Positions 27,071 through 35,942 of a stretch of DNA of 43,904 bases are shown here, piece after piece (the first letter of the stretch is position 1; every line of letters starts with the position of its first letter). The notes under the pieces are model-generated. The model did not search any database. It was not told the origin of the DNA and saw only the letters and a list, made by a program, of their open reading frames with translations. The stretch spans positions 1-43,904 of the forward strand of contig CAKZGI010000334.1 of the NCBI GenBank assembly GCA_936914905.1, written 5' to 3'. Origin of the DNA: an uncultured Trichormus sp. (GTDB taxonomy: Bacteria; Cyanobacteriota; Cyanobacteriia; Cyanobacteriales; Nostocaceae). A program made the translations under genes and the position numbers.

Positions 27071-28964
27071 CTATATCTGTTATTGATAAGATAGGTAAAT
27101 ACTCCTGTATTGCCTTGCGCGTTGCTGCCAAGTTACAAGTTAAAGCAACTTGCTCCTTTTCTAATAAACCTAAAATGCAATCGGGGTTATCTCTTGCAAC
27201 TACTGGTAATTGATACAAACCACGCAACGCCATACGGTCTAGAGCTTCTGATAAGGGTTCATCCTTCCAAGCATAGAGAACATCAGTTGTACAAATGTCT
27301 ATTACTGTTTGACTGGCAAAATTAGCCTGTATTTGAGTAGGAGAATTCTCGAAACTTTCCCTTTGGGAAAGGGTACGGTTTATATCATCTAGAGAAAGAA
27401 TACCCACTAATTTTTCTGAATTATCAATTACTAAAGCAGTGCGTGTGCGATCACGGATCATTTCCATAGCTGCTTCCAAAACGCCAAGATTTGCAGGCAT
27501 TTTTTTGGGGTAGGAGTGCATAGCATCTGCGACCGAAATTTCCTGCACTATTTCTACTTGCTCATCTTTCAATTCTGCAAGCCCAATCTGTTGAAGATTA
27601 GAGTTAGAGTTAACATTTGGTTTAATTCGCTCTACTAACCATACACTTAAACCCACTGCTGCCATCAAAGGTAAAACTATGCGGTAGTCACGGGTTAATT
27701 CAAACAACATTAAAATAGCTGTTAAGGGCGCTCTTACACTAGCCGCCAAAACAGCAGCCATACCCACCATTGCATAAGCTGGAGGAGCAGCCATATATTC
27801 ACCAATTATGGGCGCTATCAAAGCTAAGACTTTGGCGTAAGCTGAGCCAAAGGATGCACCTAAAAACATTGCCGGTGCAAACAAACCACCTACAAACCCA
27901 CTAGCAGAACTAACCGCGGTCATTAGCAGTTTCAATACTATAAGTTCAAGTAAAAGGTTTAAAGAAAATTCCTGATCTTGCAGCATTGCTTGCACAGTTC
28001 CATAACCAGTGCCTAAAATTTGTGGGTACTGTAAGGCCACAAGTCCAACTACTGCACCACCAATAATTGGTTGAATCGGCTGAGGAATCTTTGTAAAAAC
28101 TTCAGATCCTTTAATCCGACCTTCAAAGAAGCCTTTAGCTAAACGAATGGATTGAGTATAGGTCAGTGCAACTAAACTTGCACCCAAACCCAAGCCTAGA
28201 TAAAGGGGTAATTCGAATGGACTACGGACTTGGTAAGCAGGTAGAGCAAAAGCAGGTTGGGATCCTAAACCAATTTGAGCTATTAATGCTGCTACTACTG
28301 CTGCTAGTAAGACAACACTCACAGCATAAGTGGCAAAAGATGTAGTTCCCATCACTACTTCTAGAGCAAAAAATACTCCGGCAATGGGAGCATTAAATCC
28401 TGCTGCTAAACCAGCCGCAGCACCTGCACCCAAAAGTAACCGCTGTCTCTCTTGAGAAACTTGCTGTAGTACATCTGACAACAACACCCCAAAATTAGTA
28501 CCAATTTCAACGCTTGGTCCTTCTGGCCCCAAAGATGCACCACTACCTAAAGAGACAGCAGCAGCTATCATTTTAGTAACAGGTCGTAGTTGTTGCTTCA
28601 CCTCTCTGCCTTGAGAGACAGCGATTAGAGATGAAAGTCCGGGGCCAAAGTCTTGAGTGCGCCAACGCATTAAACCTACAATCAAACCACCTAGTGTGGG
28701 AACACAAGCTAAAGTCCAAGCACCCCAGACTCCTATATGTCCCATGAAATCTTCCAGCATTAGGTCGTGAATCAGCTGGATTAAATAGTGAAAGGTAACT
28801 ACACCCATACCAGTACCACCACCAATAAGCACGGCTAAAAACAGCACTACTGTTTCTGGAGATGGTTGAAAACGATTAATTAGATGAGTTAAACGGGCGG
28901 AAGTTTTGGGAAAGGCAGGTAGTGACCTTACCTTCCTCAGTTGAGTAGGAGGCAAGAGAGTCAT
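27057..28964 (-). CDS. ClC-family anion channel/transporter with CBS domain pair
   Basis: The 635-residue protein has the ClC membrane domain (about 35-455) and a C-terminal CBS pair (about 478-600) that usually binds adenine nucleotides. The three anion-pathway motifs are GPGLS (107-111), GSGASLGPEGP (140-150, with the gating glutamate Glu148) and GGLFAPAMFLGASFG. The first normally reads GSGIP; here the central residue is Pro108, as in plant nitrate/proton exchangers. The inner 'proton' glutamate position is Val203 (ALEVVMG), as in ClC channels. Substrate and mechanism thus cannot be inferred from simple homology. The extreme C-terminus is formed by the spacer repeats. Confidence 0.92.
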   Translation of the reverse strand: MTLLPPTQLRKVRSLPAFPKTSARLTHLINRFQPSPETVVLFLAVLIGGGTGMGVVTFHYLIQLIHDLMLEDFMGHIGVWGAWTLACVPTLGGLIVGLMRWRTQDFGPGLSSLIAVSQGREVKQQLRPVTKMIAAAVSLGSGASLGPEGPSVEIGTNFGVLLSDVLQQVSQERQRLLLGAGAAAGLAAGFNAPIAGVFFALEVVMGTTSFATYAVSVVLLAAVVAALIAQIGLGSQPAFALPAYQVRSPFELPLYLGLGLGASLVALTYTQSIRLAKGFFEGRIKGSEVFTKIPQPIQPIIGGAVVGLVALQYPQILGTGYGTVQAMLQDQEFSLNLLLELIVLKLLMTAVSSASGFVGGLFAPAMFLGASFGSAYAKVLALIAPIIGEYMAAPPAYAMVGMAAVLAASVRAPLTAILMLFELTRDYRIVLPLMAAVGLSVWLVERIKPNVNSNSNLQQIGLAELKDEQVEIVQEISVADAMHSYPKKMPANLGVLEAAMEMIRDRTRTALVIDNSEKLVGILSLDDINRTLSQRESFENSPTQIQANFASQTVIDICTTDVLYAWKDEPLSEALDRMALRGLYQLPVVARDNPDCILGLLEKEQVALTCNLAATRKAIQEYLPILSITDIVIGH

Positions 28965-29416
28965 GAAAACTGGGGGAAATGTAGGAAAAAATCTAATCTT
29001 TTATTCGTTAGTTCTCATTGTGAGCCATTATTTAGTAACCGGACAAGTATGCTTTATTTGTTTCAATTACAAAGCTTTGGTAAACCCAAGCAAGTAGTTA
29101 GAATTTTTGTGAAAAGAAGCGTTTAAATAGGAGAGAATTAGTCTTGACGGCAGATGAGTAAGTTAGTGAAAAGGTTGTAGGGATTACAGTGTACGTAAAA
29201 GTTAGTAGTAGCTCTGTCCCTTATTGATTTTGGGACTGGGTGTAAATAAAAGCTATTCTCTTTTCCTCTCCACACCCTGGATCATACACTTTCTTGGCGA
29301 ATGTAACTGGCGTACCTCTCGCGGTTGTAAAGGTTTGACTAGATTACTCGATAGTGATCAAAGTTTAATATAGCTATTTTTATAGCGTGAGTAAATAGAC
29401 TAGGTAGATAAGCTAG
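28965..29416. other. gene-free intergenic stretch
   Basis: No coding frame or RNA is recognised. It holds the upstream sides of two divergent genes, the leftward ClC gene and the rightward zinc-ribbon gene. I could not place either promoter with confidence. Confidence 0.4.
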
Positions 29417-29806
29417 ATGAATATAGACACCTTTGATAATAATTATGTTACTTGCCCGATTTGCCAAAGAAATAACACGACAAAACCTGTGAAGACCTAT
29501 CTTGGTTTATTTACTTGTCCATATTGTCACGAAAGGCTTGTGGTTTGTAAAAGTGGTCATTATGTCCGTGATCCGTTTACTTGGAAGAAAATTTTCATTG
29601 CTTCGGCATTGCGTAGTCAGAGCCGTCCTTTAGCCAGGATCATTAGAGATTTAGTTCTTCTCCAGCGTCCTTTTATCGTTTTGGCTATGGGATGTGCGGT
29701 TTTATTAACTACAATTGCTGTCACCGAGGAAAATATAAGGTATAACAATCCATTGGTTCAAGAAAATGAGAAGGTGATTAAACTGGGAAAGGATTACATA
29801 CCATAA
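29417..29806 (+). CDS. zinc-ribbon membrane protein of unknown function
   Basis: A 129-residue protein. The N-terminal half has two Cys-x2-Cys knuckles, CPIC (13-16) and CPYC (34-37), plus Cys44 and His48, which probably bind zinc. The segment SQSRPLARIIRDLVLLQRP leads into one membrane helix (about 86-104). The short C-terminal tail is polar. I do not recognise a named family. It reads alone on the plus strand and is followed by a MITE-like repeat. Confidence 0.7.
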   Translation: MNIDTFDNNYVTCPICQRNNTTKPVKTYLGLFTCPYCHERLVVCKSGHYVRDPFTWKKIFIASALRSQSRPLARIIRDLVLLQRPFIVLAMGCAVLLTTIAVTEENIRYNNPLVQENEKVIKLGKDYIP

Positions 29807-29831
29807 ATTACCACGAGTAGGCTGGTAGAAT

Positions 29832-29986
29832 CTAGTACGGCTTGGCATAAATAAACCAACCATTCCAAATCTCTGAAAATCTCACGCCATATACATTTTG
29901 AATTTTGTTGACGCAGCCTGCTGGAAACACTATTCTGTTAGCTTAGCTCTTCTGAAAGAGGCATTTTGAGTTCACGACTGTACTAG
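29832..29986. repeat. 155-bp MITE-like repeat, copy B
   Basis: Same length and orientation as copy A (18225-18379). The left end reads CTAGTACGG and the reverse complement of the right end CTAGTACAG, an eight-of-nine terminal inverted match. It lies between the zinc-ribbon gene and the GT39 terminator. Confidence 0.75.
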
Positions 29987-30012
29987 GTTTTTAAAATAAG
30001 GTCAAAAAAGAG

Positions 30013-30070
30013 AAAAAGGTGCAGGGGAATGTATTATCTTCGGCCCTTGCCCCCTGCGTTCTACCTTTTT
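30013..30070 (-). terminator. rho-independent terminator of the glycosyltransferase gene
   Basis: On the reverse strand, directly after the stop codon, AAAAAGGT and GCAGGGG arms pair with CCCCTGC and ACCTTTTT, and a T-rich tail (TCTCTTTTTTGAC) follows. The hairpin is long and the T-tract fits a terminator for leftward transcription. Confidence 0.75.
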
Positions 30071-31680
30071 TAATAGCGAGTGATCAATTGCCAACCTTGA
30101 GCTTGATCAACTACTTTAATCAATGGAAGTTTAAGATTTTCTAAAGCAGATGCATTCACAAGCAAATAAGGTGGTTGTACATCATACTGCCAATAATATT
30201 GCAAGTCGCCAAAAGAAGTAGGAATAATGGTGCGATCACTATAAAAATTCAACGATGAACGGGGGTAGGGAAAAGATGTGTATATTTTCCTAACTGCTGG
30301 ATTGGCTCGTGCTATCATTACCGCAACTGGTTTGACAGGATAAGCTTCTCCTGGTTCCCAGATCCAGTAATTAGATTTCATCAACAACAGTAGGGAAATA
30401 TAGCTTCCCCAAACTAAAACCTTCAAAAATTGCCCATGGCCTCGTGCTGCTAAAATAGCAGCTAAAGTCATAGTCAAGGCCACAGTAGCAAAAATCATCT
30501 GTAAGTCTGTTTTACCTGTATTCCCCCAACTGAAATAAATACTAGCTGCATAAGCTACAACGGCTAAGATAGCAAAACTAGTTACCCAAGCACGGGGATA
30601 GGAGGAGAATAAACGCAAATTCTTTATTTCTGTGAGTTGGAAACCAAAGGCCAAAGCGAAACCAGGATAAATAGGGAAGATATACCAGGGCTGCTTGACA
30701 CTAACCAAAGAAATCAGCAATAAGTACACACCAGTCCAGACTATAATTAATCTTGCCCAGCTAAGATTACGATTGTCCCAGATGAAACGCAGAGTTTGTG
30801 GTAGAAATACTAACCACGGCCATGACCATTTGAGAATTTCTATGAGATAGAACCAAAATACTTCAGGTTGACCATTTGCTACTAAATTAATTTGATTAAG
30901 GGGTTGACCGACTAAATCAATCTCAGTGAATGGATAACCATAGTGCACTAGTTGGGCAGTGTACCAACCCAGTACAGGTAAAATGCCGATCAATATTCCT
31001 ATCCATAGATAGGAACTAGTGAGTAATCTTGGTGTATCCCAAAAGATAAAAACTACAACAACAGCACCCAATAATATACCCAATACACCTTTAGTCAGGC
31101 AAATCAGCCCAAAACTAATCCCAATACCAAGGCAGTAGCGTAAATCTCGGCGTGATCGCAACACACACAAAATCATCACTATTAACAGGGTTACTACCAC
31201 TCCATCCAACATTGCTAACCTGCCATGACGCACTACTGGTAGCATTGTCAAATAAATTAACGCGCTATCAACAGCGGCCCAACGCTGGCGAAATATCTCT
31301 CTACCAAGACAATATAGCAAAGGCACAGAAATGGCAGTCAACATTGCACCAGGTAGGCGAGTTGTCCATTCGTTTACACCACCTACAGAGTAAGACCAAG
31401 CAATTAGCCAATGCATCAAGGGTGGCTTGTGATAGTATGGTTCACCTGCCAAAGTAGGGTAAAGCCAGCGCATAGAACCTGCTGAATCCTGCCAAATTTC
31501 TTTAGCTACCTGTGCCACAGTCCCTTCATCCCAATCTCGTAGGGGAAGTCCCCCAAGATTGATACTGAACAGTAACATGGCGGCCAACAGTAAGACTATT
31601 AACCATATCCAATCAATCCATTTGTCAACCGGGTGATGCTGTTTTCCTAGGTGAGTCCAAATATAGCTTCCTTCTTGCAT
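30070..31680 (-). CDS. glycosyltransferase family 39-like membrane protein (ArnT/PMT type)
   Basis: The 536-residue integral membrane protein has about eleven hydrophobic helices. It carries the GT-C catalytic-loop motif RDWDEGTVAQVAKEIW (48-63; Asp49, Asp51 and Glu52) and the following HKPPLMHWLIAWSY (84-97) and TTRLPGAM that mark the PMT_2/ArnT group. Members move a sugar from a polyprenyl-phosphate donor to lipid or protein on the outer face of the inner membrane. The acceptor is unknown. The C-terminal region (about 430-536) is a soluble domain. A strong terminator follows. Confidence 0.88.
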   Translation of the reverse strand: MQEGSYIWTHLGKQHHPVDKWIDWIWLIVLLLAAMLLFSINLGGLPLRDWDEGTVAQVAKEIWQDSAGSMRWLYPTLAGEPYYHKPPLMHWLIAWSYSVGGVNEWTTRLPGAMLTAISVPLLYCLGREIFRQRWAAVDSALIYLTMLPVVRHGRLAMLDGVVVTLLIVMILCVLRSRRDLRYCLGIGISFGLICLTKGVLGILLGAVVVVFIFWDTPRLLTSSYLWIGILIGILPVLGWYTAQLVHYGYPFTEIDLVGQPLNQINLVANGQPEVFWFYLIEILKWSWPWLVFLPQTLRFIWDNRNLSWARLIIVWTGVYLLLISLVSVKQPWYIFPIYPGFALAFGFQLTEIKNLRLFSSYPRAWVTSFAILAVVAYAASIYFSWGNTGKTDLQMIFATVALTMTLAAILAARGHGQFLKVLVWGSYISLLLLMKSNYWIWEPGEAYPVKPVAVMIARANPAVRKIYTSFPYPRSSLNFYSDRTIIPTSFGDLQYYWQYDVQPPYLLVNASALENLKLPLIKVVDQAQGWQLITRY

Positions 31681-32020
31681 ATTTTATGCTAATCATTTTA
31701 CTCGCTGGTTCAATTATGTAGAGAAGGTAATAGGGAAGAAAATGAGGAAATCGGAATAAGAATCTCACCCACTCAATGCCCAATGCCTTACTAAGTTACA
31801 ACTTCAAGGCTCAAAACCCAGAACAGTATTGCACCATCACCAATTATTTGCACAAGCAATGGCTAGATCCAAAATTAGCTCAGTTTCCTCTCAATAATGA
31901 GAATTTTCTGGAGAGAAATTTTTCAGTTATTTTTTAAACAATTTCAGAAGCATTTTACAAGTTAAATGATATAAAGAATACTATCCTTAACTTGTCGATT
32001 ATCCTGAAGGAGTCTGTATA
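31681..32020. other. divergent intergenic region
   Basis: This 340-bp gap lies between the divergent glycosyltransferase and 507-residue membrane protein genes. It holds no coding frame. A clean SD, AAGGAG (32007-32012), stands eight bases before the rightward ATG. Promoters were not identified. Confidence 0.4.
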
Positions 32021-33544
32021 ATGTACCTACCTTCTATTTTAGATGTTACCCTAGGTCTAATTTTTATTTACCTAATTTTAAGTTTGTTAGCGTCAGAAAT
32101 TCAAGAACTAATGGCTACATTATTGCAATGGCGAGCTGTACATTTAAGAAAATCAATTGAAATTCTCTTAGCTGGAGATTCGGCAAACTCAGAAACCAAG
32201 GAAATAATAGAATTAACAAATAGAATTTATACTAATCCATTAATCAAAAGTATAAACCAAGAAGCTAAAGGAGTTTTATCTACACTTCCTAGAAAACTGA
32301 CCTGGTTTATAGCTTCTATAACTCGTTCCATAGAGGAAAAGATGTGTAAGCTTTCACGAGTAGAAACAGCTTTTAGAAATCAAGGTAGTGCCCCTTCTTA
32401 TATGTCTGGTGATACTTTCTCTACAACTCTGATAGAGGAATTAAAAATACCTAAATTAGTCTATACTTTAACAGTGGTAAGGCTGGGGAAATTTAAAGAG
32501 CTGAGTTTACAAGAAGTCAGAGAGATTCTTATCAGATTGCACAAACATTTGGAAACAACTAAAATATCCAATCATATTACTCAAGATATCAGCAATGATT
32601 TCAGGAATCTATCTAAGCAATATACAGACATTGTTAATGATTTTAAATATCATAGATTTGATATAGATACCACTGTTGAAAGGATGAAAGATAGTCTATA
32701 CAGATATGTGGATAATTTTGAAGCCAATATAGACCCCCAATATAAATTCTTATATGAAACATTGAAGAGATTACAGGTCCTCCGTGAACACATCTTTCAA
32801 AGTATTGACGAGGCAATAATTCTAGGAGGATTGAAGCCAAATATCAACGAAATTGTCCAATTGATGAATACAAGTAGTGCTATTTATACAGAAATAGAAA
32901 CAACCATACATGACGAAAACAGTCCAAAATATCAAACTATTAAGGAATTGATTGATAGCTTACCACCTGTGATAGTAGAGAATATTGGCACAATAGCAAA
33001 ACGAGCAGAATACAGAGCTAAAAGCACAGAGGAAGGTATTAAAATATTACGAGGAGAACTTGAAAGCTATTTTGATAACTCTATGCAGCGAGCAGGTGGC
33101 GTTTACAAGCGTAATGCTAAAGGAGTAGCAATTTTGATTGGTATTACTTTAGCTTTCGGTGCAAATGCAGATATATTTCACATAATTGATCGTTTATCAA
33201 AAGATATGGTACTGAGAGAAGCTATTGTTTACAAAGCTGTGCAAATAGTAGAAACTACTAATGCTAACAATCTCAGCAATTTTAATACTAAAGAGATTTT
33301 AAATGAAATTAGTTTACCAATTGGTTGGACAACAGAGAACTTACAAGAACAACTCAATTGGAGAATCAATAAAGTAAATGGCTGGTCTGTTGTTCCTATC
33401 TTAACCATGATTACTGGTTGGATTGTAAGCGGTCTGGCGATTGCAATGGGAGCGCCTTTTTGGTTCGATTTACTGAGTAAAGTTATGAATGTGCGGAATG
33501 CAGGTCAATCACCAAGACCAGCTAAAAATCAAGATGATAATTAA
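32021..33544 (+). CDS. membrane protein with long helical middle region, unknown function
   Basis: A 507-residue protein with an excellent SD (AAGGAG, spacing eight). A membrane helix is at about 7-25, followed by about 330 mostly helical, charged residues with no domain I recognise. Further hydrophobic segments lie at about 366-387 and 455-478, and the end reads GAPFWFDLLSKVMNVRNAG. That last motif occurs near the C-terminus of many uncharacterised bacterial membrane proteins. The topology suggests the middle region forms one large domain on one side of the membrane. The gene is single and intact in a region of remnants, so it is probably maintained by selection. Confidence 0.7.
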   Translation: MYLPSILDVTLGLIFIYLILSLLASEIQELMATLLQWRAVHLRKSIEILLAGDSANSETKEIIELTNRIYTNPLIKSINQEAKGVLSTLPRKLTWFIASITRSIEEKMCKLSRVETAFRNQGSAPSYMSGDTFSTTLIEELKIPKLVYTLTVVRLGKFKELSLQEVREILIRLHKHLETTKISNHITQDISNDFRNLSKQYTDIVNDFKYHRFDIDTTVERMKDSLYRYVDNFEANIDPQYKFLYETLKRLQVLREHIFQSIDEAIILGGLKPNINEIVQLMNTSSAIYTEIETTIHDENSPKYQTIKELIDSLPPVIVENIGTIAKRAEYRAKSTEEGIKILRGELESYFDNSMQRAGGVYKRNAKGVAILIGITLAFGANADIFHIIDRLSKDMVLREAIVYKAVQIVETTNANNLSNFNTKEILNEISLPIGWTTENLQEQLNWRINKVNGWSVVPILTMITGWIVSGLAIAMGAPFWFDLLSKVMNVRNAGQSPRPAKNQDDN

Positions 33545-33722
33545 TTCGTAATTCGGTAAGAACTCAGGAGTCAGGAGTCAGAATGTTTGAGAAATTTGTT
33601 AATTATTAAATAGGTATTCTTGGTGTTAGCCTGAAAAACCTTACTGCTTATGGAATTCGCAATTATTAGTTGTAACCAGGTGATATGAGAATAATAACCA
33701 CTGAAAACTGACCATTAACAAG

Positions 33723-35039
33723 TTAAAAAATGAAACTTACCTGTAAATCCCACTCTTTATCATTGCGAATGATATCTATTTGGCGAATGAATTCTCGTAA
33801 ATAAAATCTTCGTTCTACTTCTGATAAATCTAACCAAAATTGGGAAATAGAAACAGCTTCAGCAGCAGAACGCAAATTTACAGGTGGGAGAGTTGCTAAC
33901 TTGGCTTGGAGTTGAGAAATTTCTGTGCGGAGTTTGTAAGCTCTGATTTTGGCTGTTTCTATATCCAAAACTCCAGTTTCTATGAATTTGGGTAATTGTT
34001 GGAGGATTTCTTGTTGTCTTGCAATCTGATCACTTAAACTATTTTTAATAGCATCAAGTTGAGGAAAATTCATCCCTTCTACTGCTAAAGGTAAGTCTCG
34101 ACAAACAATTTCAATCGTCCTTTCTAAAACTTTTGGGTAAGGAATAGCACGACATTTAGGAACTTGGGGACATTTTGTATTGCGTAAATACAAATACTCC
34201 TGATTTTGATAACGCTGAGTAACACGAGTAACAATCATTTGCACCTGACATTGGCTACAAACAACCAAACCAGCTAAAGAACGGGGCGCACTAGCGGTAC
34301 GAGATGGTAAACGGCTATTCCGGCGTAAAAGTCGATCAACTTGTGCTGCTTCTTCCCTAGAAATAATCCCCAAATGGGTATCAGAGATAACTTCTCCATT
34401 TTGATAAGCAGTATCCCCACGGTAAATAGGATTTGTTAACCAACGCCTTCCAGTGGTGACAGATATTTTTTTACCGTATTTTTGTGCTAAATAGCGAACT
34501 GAGCCACGGAGAGAACCATAAAGTAAAAAGTTGTCGAAAAAATCTTTAACTATAGGTGATGTACTGCGATCAACAGTATATTTTCCTTTACCTTTGCGGT
34601 AGCCGTAGGCGACTTTACCTGGTGGTGGTAATGCTTCGAGACGATTTCTAGCGTGTCCTTGACGGATGCGGCGACTGCGTTGTTGACGTTGAATTTCTTG
34701 AAGTAGGCTCAATAGTTCAATGCGGATATTGGCGGATTCAGATGTATATTTTTGTTCTGTAGCAATTACTATTAACCCTATTGATTCTAATTGGTTGAGG
34801 CGATCACTCACTTGTTCTAATGTATCCCCCAATTCTTCTAAACGACGAATTAGTAAATAATTTGCAGGTTCTGTTTCACAGTCAATTAGTAATTGTTGTA
34901 GTTGTGATCGCATAGCCTGTCCAGAGAACTGTCGGTCACCTAAATCTTTATAAATTCGATCTACCTCCCAACCCCAACTAGCATCATCGGGAGTAGCTTC
35001 TAACAGAGGATCAGTGTAACTGTAAGCAATGATTTTCAT
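33723..35039 (-). CDS. large serine recombinase family protein with degenerate catalytic domain
   Basis: A 438-residue protein organised like large serine recombinases: an N-terminal resolvase-like domain (1-100), a long helix (100-135, EIQRQQRSRRIRQGHARNR), a Recombinase DNA-binding domain (about 140-245; PPPGKVAYGYRKGKG and RRWLTNPIYRGDTAYQNG), a zinc ribbon (CSQC 261-264, with TKCPQVPKC 288-296) and a coiled coil (about 330-385). The usual nucleophile motif YxRVS is replaced by AYSYT, and the arginine-rich LDRLGR segment reads LEELGD. Recombination activity is therefore doubtful, although the frame is fully open. A DNA-binding role is possible. ATG 35039 is preferred over TTG 35045. Confidence 0.85.
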   Translation of the reverse strand: MKIIAYSYTDPLLEATPDDASWGWEVDRIYKDLGDRQFSGQAMRSQLQQLLIDCETEPANYLLIRRLEELGDTLEQVSDRLNQLESIGLIVIATEQKYTSESANIRIELLSLLQEIQRQQRSRRIRQGHARNRLEALPPPGKVAYGYRKGKGKYTVDRSTSPIVKDFFDNFLLYGSLRGSVRYLAQKYGKKISVTTGRRWLTNPIYRGDTAYQNGEVISDTHLGIISREEAAQVDRLLRRNSRLPSRTASAPRSLAGLVVCSQCQVQMIVTRVTQRYQNQEYLYLRNTKCPQVPKCRAIPYPKVLERTIEIVCRDLPLAVEGMNFPQLDAIKNSLSDQIARQQEILQQLPKFIETGVLDIETAKIRAYKLRTEISQLQAKLATLPPVNLRSAAEAVSISQFWLDLSEVERRFYLREFIRQIDIIRNDKEWDLQVSFIF

Positions 35040-35551
35040 TACCAACTCTTAATACGCCTTTTGTCCTCGATAATTGCCTGGGGGACTGTAGCGACAAACT
35101 AAAATGTCCTTACTTCCACCACGCGGAAGACCACAACCAACAGCAGCAGTATTTAGCCAAATTATCTGAGCATAATAACACACATTACACTAGTTACCTG
35201 TAGAACTGAAATTAGGAAAAATCCCATTCACGAAATATTGCTTTTCCTTATACTTATCCATAAAACTCTTCTGAGCATTCTAAGTCAGTGACAAGTAGGC
35301 TGTGTAGGAACTTTGAGTAATTTGCATTTTTGGGTAATATTGGGAGTTGGTAACTAGCTTCCCCCCTTCTGCCTTAAGGGAAAAGTATTGTTTTAGTATG
35401 TTGGTCATTGTTCTTAGGATTAGGCCCAAGAACAATGACAGCCTATGGATTTATACTGATCCGCACACAAATAAAGTACAAAGTCTATTTGAAAAGTCAA
35501 CCGTCAAGCTAGTTTGACTGCTGACAGCTGACTAATAACTGCTGATCTATC
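35040..35551. other. gene-free stretch with one strong hairpin
   Basis: No coding frame is supported over 512 bp. It contains the upstream side of the recombinase gene and, near the right end, the perfect hairpin at 35404-35439. A C-rich run (cccccc, near 35364) precedes it. Confidence 0.4.
35404..35439. other. perfect 12-bp inverted repeat
   Basis: GTCATTGTTCTT (35404-35415) and AAGAACAATGAC (35428-35439) pair perfectly around a 12-base loop. There is no clear T-run on either side. It is about 110 bp downstream of the DUF1816 stop on the reverse strand, so it could end that transcript, or be the core of a small RNA or mobile-element end. Confidence 0.5.
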
Positions 35552-35854
35552 TTACACTTGACCGCTAAAGGCAGGCTTTACTTTACGGTCAATCCGTTCC
35601 CCCAGGTCTTCAGCAATAGTCAAATCATAAGGTTTACAACGCTTGACATTAACTACAATTCCTTGCGCTCCTTCGATTTCCAGGTCTTCTATGTAGCCCT
35701 TACTTGCCAGTGCTGCTTCGTCTGAACTAAAAAATGGTCCAAAGTAGTATGTGCAACAGGGATTTTGGGTGACAATCTCTACCCACCAAGCCAAGCCGAG
35801 GCTGTTAGATACACTAATCAGCTGTTCTTTGAGGTTATGCCAAATGGTTTTCAT
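35552..35854 (-). CDS. DUF1816 domain protein
   Basis: A 100-residue cyanobacterial protein. Its core LAWWVEIVTQNPCCTYYFGP and the following FFSSDEAALASKGYIEDLEI and GIVVNVKRCKPYDLTI match the DUF1816 family. That family also occurs near phycobilisome and stress genes, but its function is unknown. I took ATG 35854; the upstream in-frame GTG 35863 or TTG 35866 is possible. The rlmB-like gene upstream on the same strand ends at 35943, so they may share a transcript. Confidence 0.85.
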   Translation of the reverse strand: MKTIWHNLKEQLISVSNSLGLAWWVEIVTQNPCCTYYFGPFFSSDEAALASKGYIEDLEIEGAQGIVVNVKRCKPYDLTIAEDLGERIDRKVKPAFSGQV

Positions 35855-35942
35855 GGTTTTCACCAACTTATAAACGTGCTACAGGGTGTTAAACAATATC
35901 TTGAATTTATTTTGTTTTACATTTCTTTATACTCTTTTAGGG

